Virus record (IMG/VR): IMGVR_UViG_3300037069_000697
Span: 1-23,604 of that record
Reading direction: 5' to 3' (one strand)
DNA from: a virus
DNA length: 23,604 bases
Each line of letters opens with the position of its first letter. Position 1 is the first letter of the stretch. Under the pieces are notes generated by a model. That model saw only the letters and a program-made list of their open reading frames with translations. It had not been told where the DNA came from and ran no database searches. Positions 21,482 to 23,604 of this stretch are shown in pieces. A program made the translations under genes and the position numbers.

Positions 21482-21678
21482 GCTGCCTGCTTTTTAGAAA
21501 AATCTACTGACTTAAGAACCCTGTCAAGCTCATTTTGCAGCGCATCAAGCTTATCGCAAGATAAGCCATATCTACAAGCCCTACACATCTTAGAATGACT
21601 GTAGACTTTGTAGTTGGCATTTCTTAGATAAAGGGTTTGGGACGTCCTGTTCATTTTTGTACGAATATCCATATTCAT
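21478..21678 (-). CDS. Small Cys-containing protein, probably leaderless
   Basis: A 66-residue, basic product with C32-R-A-C35 and C41 in a MCRACRYGLSC cluster, then a coiled-coil-like C-terminus (DKLDALQNELDRVLKSVDF). There are too few Cys for a full zinc finger alone. The ATG at 21678 follows a consensus promoter -10 by only 7 bases and has no proper SD, so the mRNA would begin at or next to the start codon. In-frame Met codons at 21672 and 21654 are alternative starts, also without a convincing SD. Confidence 0.55.
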   Translation of the reverse strand: MNMDIRTKMNRTSQTLYLRNANYKVYSHSKMCRACRYGLSCDKLDALQNELDRVLKSVDFSKKQAA

Positions 21679-21685
21679 ACTTCAA

Positions 21686-21714
21686 AGTGTATTAATAAAA
21701 ACTCACAGTGTCAA
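21686..21714 (-). promoter_or_regulatory. Sigma70-like promoter P4
   Basis: Minus strand TTGACA (21714-21709, consensus), 17-bp spacer, TACACT (21691-21686). TTGACA contains the TGA stop of the gene ending at 21711. The predicted start of transcription coincides with the ATG at 21678. Confidence 0.7.
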
Positions 21715-22292
21715 GAGCCGGTCTTAAGTCTTGTCACTAACTCGGAAACCTCGTCTGAAGTTAGGTTGTTAGGCACCTGGACCCTTACGGGTTTCCCGTT
21801 TATCATTAATTCGAGACTCATCTCAAATGATTTAGATTCTATTCTCAACCCGGTGGAGGGTTTTGGTTTACCAACTTCTACGAACTCAGTGTAGTCGGTC
21901 CTGTTTAAGACAATCTCCTCAGATTCAGTTGATAGGAAGTCTGAAACTTTATTGAACTTGTTGCGGGACTTGAAATCTCTTAGTTTACTGCCGTTATTGT
22001 AGACCACGTCTCCCAAGGACTGGAAAGTCATTTTGATGTCTCTCAACCCTACAACTTTAGTTCCGACAAGGTCTGGTTGACCAAAACCGGCGTATGCCAA
22101 TGCCCCTATAACTGATTCGTATTCTTTTTGACTGTAAGAAAATCCTTCATTCGACATCTTGTAGGAGAGTCCTTTCACCGTCAGTGTCCTTCTTGGTCTG
22201 ACCCTAGTACAAAATACCACCAGAACCGATCTCAGGCAGTCGTTGGTCAAACTCTCTTTTTTCAAAAACGCTACCATATCTTTTTGTGTCAT
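21711..22292 (-). CDS. Possible winged-helix DNA-binding protein
   Basis: A 193-residue protein. Residues about 5-75 (MVAFLKKESL, CTRVRPRRTLTVKGLSYKMS, SYSQKEYESVIGALAYAGFG) look like a helical, basic domain with winged-helix spacing. The C-terminal 60 residues (GLRIESKSFEMSLELMINGK, VRVQVPNNLTSDEVSELVTR) form a separate beta-then-helix module. A regulator or accessory DNA-binding protein is plausible but only inferred. The SD AAGGAG is strong, and a TTGACC-type promoter lies 31-61 bases upstream. It is monocistronic by promoter and terminator placement. Confidence 0.55.
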   Translation of the reverse strand: MTQKDMVAFLKKESLTNDCLRSVLVVFCTRVRPRRTLTVKGLSYKMSNEGFSYSQKEYESVIGALAYAGFGQPDLVGTKVVGLRDIKMTFQSLGDVVYNNGSKLRDFKSRNKFNKVSDFLSTESEEIVLNRTDYTEFVEVGKPKPSTGLRIESKSFEMSLELMINGKPVRVQVPNNLTSDEVSELVTRLKTGS

Positions 22293-22324
22293 AATTAACT
22301 CCTTTTAGTTGTTATCTACGACAT

Positions 22325-22353
22325 TATCTATTACAAATCTCATACCAGGTCAA
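22325..22353 (-). promoter_or_regulatory. Sigma70-like promoter P3
   Basis: Minus strand TTGACC (22353-22348), 17-bp spacer, TAGATA (22330-22325). A closer -10 match GATAAT (22328-22323) needs a 19-bp spacer. It serves the gene starting at 22292. Confidence 0.6.
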
Positions 22354-22415
22354 GAGTTAATTTTAACAGGTTTGAGATGATTTTACTGTACAAGACTTTG
22401 GCAGGCGACTAATAG

Positions 22416-22613
22416 ATGTGCATGAATGAAAAAACTTATTATTGGCAGGTGTGTTCTCACGACAAATTTAGCAGGGAGGATGCTGAGGAGATGACAAAAC
22501 GAAAAAACCCTGGACATGAGATCCAGGGTTTCAAAGTTACGGACAGTAAAATATTAGACGGCTATCACACTACGACTTGGATTTCTCGGCTAATAGAGCA
22601 AGAAGATCTCTAG
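22416..22613 (+). CDS. Plus-strand hypothetical protein overlapping a terminator
   Basis: A 65-residue hydrophilic product (MNEKTYYWQVCSHDKFSRED..., GHEIQGFKVTDSKIL) with protein-like composition but no family. There is no good SD; starts at 22416 or 22422 are possible. The frame runs across the minus-strand intrinsic terminator at 22502-22531 and overlaps the convergent gene by 44 bases. Either the DNA is doing both jobs or this is a chance frame. No sigma70 promoter was found upstream. Confidence 0.35.
   Translation: MCMNEKTYYWQVCSHDKFSREDAEEMTKRKNPGHEIQGFKVTDSKILDGYHTTTWISRLIEQEDL
22502..22531 (-). terminator. Intrinsic terminator T1
   Basis: Minus strand: 10-bp perfect stem AAACCCTGGA/TCCAGGGTTT (22531-22522 with 22514-22505), 7-base loop, ending in six T (22507-22502). 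It ends transcription from the unit containing the gene at 22570-22779 before promoter P3. Confidence 0.8.
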
Positions 22614-22779
22614 CTTTTTGACCTTTATCGGCTAACAGCTCGTGAGAGACAACTTCGTTGTAATCTAGGAGCTGATTGGCATAGAAGTTGAGGACTTCGA
22701 CAATCAACTCTCTGCACTCGTTACACTCAATATTATAATATAGCGAATGTATTTCACAGTAATCATACTCTTCTCTCAT
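22570..22779 (-). CDS. Small Cys-containing hypothetical protein
   Basis: A 69-residue acidic, helical product. C8-E-I-H near the start and C18-x2-C21 (CNEC) suggest a small zinc-binding N-terminus. The rest (RELIVEVLNFYANQLLDYNE, KARDLLALLAEKSKS) is amphipathic helix. The SD AGGAGA is strong. The gene lies between promoter P2/terminator T2 upstream and terminator T1 downstream, so it is an independent single-gene unit. No family recognised. Confidence 0.6.
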   Translation of the reverse strand: MREEYDYCEIHSLYYNIECNECRELIVEVLNFYANQLLDYNEVVSHELLADKGQKARDLLALLAEKSKS

Positions 22780-22792
22780 AACATCTCCTATT

Positions 22793-22829
22793 AAAAAAGG
22801 CAGGTAGGGCGATTAAACCTTACCTGCCT
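22793..22829 (-). terminator. Intrinsic terminator T2
   Basis: Minus strand: 12-bp stem (22829-22818 with 22809-22798, AGGCAGGTAAGG/GCCCTACCTGCCT including one G-T), 8-base loop, then six T (22798-22793). It stops read-through from the secreted-protein gene at 22860. The SD of the next gene follows about 5 bases later. Confidence 0.85.
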
Positions 22830-22830
22830 C

Positions 22831-22859
22831 AACTTACCACAGTTTCTATTTTGTGTCAA
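22831..22859 (-). promoter_or_regulatory. Sigma70-like promoter P2
   Basis: Minus strand TTGACA (22859-22854), 17-bp spacer, TAAGTT (22836-22831, weak). The -35 begins directly after the TAG stop of the gene ending at 22860. Transcription would start near 22824, inside the first arm of terminator T2. Confidence 0.55.
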
Positions 22860-23447
22860 CTAAAGGTCTAGGTACGTGGGGTCTACATGACTTAGGTAAC
22901 TTACCCTATCTCCCTCAAACTCTACGCTGCACATATTCCTGGCCTGACAAATATTGTCATATACGAAGGTAAGTTCTGGGAGGTGATCTACCGAATAAGG
23001 CCTCCCAAACAGAGCCAATACCTTCGATTTTTTCATGCCAATCTTAAGTTTTAACTCGGCTACCTGTCGTTTGGCCTCAGCCTTAGCTTCTGCTACCAAG
23101 ACCCTAGCTCTATGCTTAGGTGTGAAGTTGTGGCCTATATACACCGTGAGGAGTCGAACACACCTTTCACCAGACCCACTAGCCTCGCACTCAGTCCTCT
23201 CTGGCATGACCTGGAACTCATGGTCCTTACAGTCCTCAGAGTTGTCGCACACTCTGTGGAACTCCTCTATAGCTGCCTTAAAAGCACCTGCACGAGCTGC
23301 TGTCTCATCCCTGGCAGTGTCAATGCCACAAGCTAAGATAGCGTTGCCTCGGCGTTCTGACGATTGGCTGGTACACATCCAATCATCACTAGCAAAGGCG
23401 GTTTGGGACAATACTTGCATTAAAACAATCATCATTACGTACTTCAT
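22860..23447 (-). CDS. Secreted protein with BamE/SmpA-like C-terminal domain
   Basis: A 195-residue product. Residues 1-19 (MKYVMMIVLMQVLSQTAFA) are a signal peptide with cleavage before SDDW. Residues 20-105 contain paired Cys (C25, C40, C67, C73, C87, C96) and the WMCTSQSSERRGNAILACG...TARDETAARAGAF pattern of periplasmic bacterial proteins. Residues 110-135 are a charged helix. Residues 137-190 (KIGMKKSKVLALFGRPYS, FVYDN, MCSVEFEGDRVSYL) follow the SmpA/OmlA (BamE) pattern. The start at 23447 is chosen over 23501 because AAGGAG lies 9 bases upstream and the signal peptide begins there. It looks like a bacterial gene acquired by the phage; envelope function inferred. Confidence 0.65.
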   Translation of the reverse strand: MKYVMMIVLMQVLSQTAFASDDWMCTSQSSERRGNAILACGIDTARDETAARAGAFKAAIEEFHRVCDNSEDCKDHEFQVMPERTECEASGSGERCVRLLTVYIGHNFTPKHRARVLVAEAKAEAKRQVAELKLKIGMKKSKVLALFGRPYSVDHLPELTFVYDNICQARNMCSVEFEGDRVSYLSHVDPTYLDL

Positions 23448-23469
23448 ATACTCGGTCTCCTTATATATA

Positions 23470-23498
23470 AGATTACAATAGCCGCCCGCTTCGGTCAA
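23470..23498 (-). promoter_or_regulatory. Sigma70-like promoter P1
   Basis: Minus strand TTGACC (23498-23493), 17-bp spacer, TAATCT (23475-23470). It serves the secreted-protein gene starting at 23447. The palindrome 23509-23525 lies 10 bp upstream of the -35. Confidence 0.65.
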
Positions 23499-23508
23499 CA
23501 ATTAAATG

Positions 23509-23525
23509 CATTGCATTTTGCAATG
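23509..23525. promoter_or_regulatory. Operator-like palindrome O1
   Basis: CATTGC-ATTTT-GCAATG, a perfect 6-bp inverted repeat just upstream of promoter P1, typical in size for a dimeric regulator site. Confidence 0.45.
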
Positions 23526-23573
23526 TGATATAGTTGCGAAACTAAAAGGATTTAAGTACTCGTGTAGACCCGG

Positions 23574-23590
23574 CATTGCATTTTGAAATG
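23574..23590. promoter_or_regulatory. Operator-like palindrome O2
   Basis: CATTGC-ATTTT-GAAATG, identical to O1 except one base, 65 bp away in the same orientation. It forms an 18-base direct repeat with O1 (preceding G included). Confidence 0.4.
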
Positions 23591-23604
23591 CCATAGCGTC
23601 TCCT

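Noticed and set aside
23035-23481. Plus-strand 148-codon frame opposite the secreted-protein gene
   Set aside because: It has no SD and lies antisense to a gene with promoter, SD and signal peptide.
1-23604. CRISPR array, insertion sequence or integrase/att site
   Set aside because: No regularly spaced repeats, transposase or recombinase gene, or tRNA-linked duplication was seen.

Overview
The window is part of a tailed-phage (or prophage) genome, most likely a short-tailed (podovirus-like) phage of a Gram-negative host. Grounds: a long co-directional block of virion genes includes a nozzle/beta-propeller-like protein, a head-tail adaptor-like protein, three large internal-virion-type proteins and several fibre or adhesin genes. 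There is a T4-type lysozyme and a holin, and no sheath, baseplate or long tape-measure gene. Two plus-strand genes carry lipoprotein signal peptides, which fits a didermal host. A secreted protein with a BamE-like C-terminus looks host-derived and is weakly reminiscent of Bdellovibrio-type proteins, but the host cannot be proved from this sequence. Capsid, portal, terminase and replication genes are not in the window.

Layout. 1-1492 (plus strand): the C-terminal part of a trypsin-like serine protease, a 35-residue membrane peptide coupled to it, a stretch holding two elaborate RNA-like folds (871-985 and 1000-1222), and a small lipoprotein gene. 1478-20296 (minus strand, read right to left): the late block. 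Its order is small structural protein, FN3-adaptor, tail-associated protein, fibre, (plus-strand lipoprotein inserted), nozzle, GNAT, three internal virion proteins, (plus-strand small gene), beta-sandwich paralogue, HNH endonuclease, fibre, Gly-rich adhesin, shortened paralogue, holin, paralogue, large beta-helix fibre, endolysin. 20297-20524: a gene-free regulatory interval with nested inverted repeats. 20525-23447: mostly minus-strand small early-type genes in short units, each with a sigma70-like promoter, with two clear intrinsic terminators. 23448-23604: promoter plus a repeated operator-like palindrome.

Regulation. Two promoter classes seem to coexist. Small-gene units use TTGAC-N 17-bp-spaced sigma70 boxes, usually laid over or just behind the stop codon of the gene upstream. 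The late block lacks these boxes. Instead, three of its intergenic gaps (20407-20420, 13627-13640, 7434-7447) carry a shared 14-bp motif, read on the minus strand as TAGACT-R-T-W-Y-GACA, that could be a phage-specific late promoter or operator. The most novel-looking items are the two structured RNAs, this late motif, the SD-sequestering hairpin switch before the adaptor gene, and a recurring ATTGCA-NNN-TGCA operator candidate. All are read by eye and untested.
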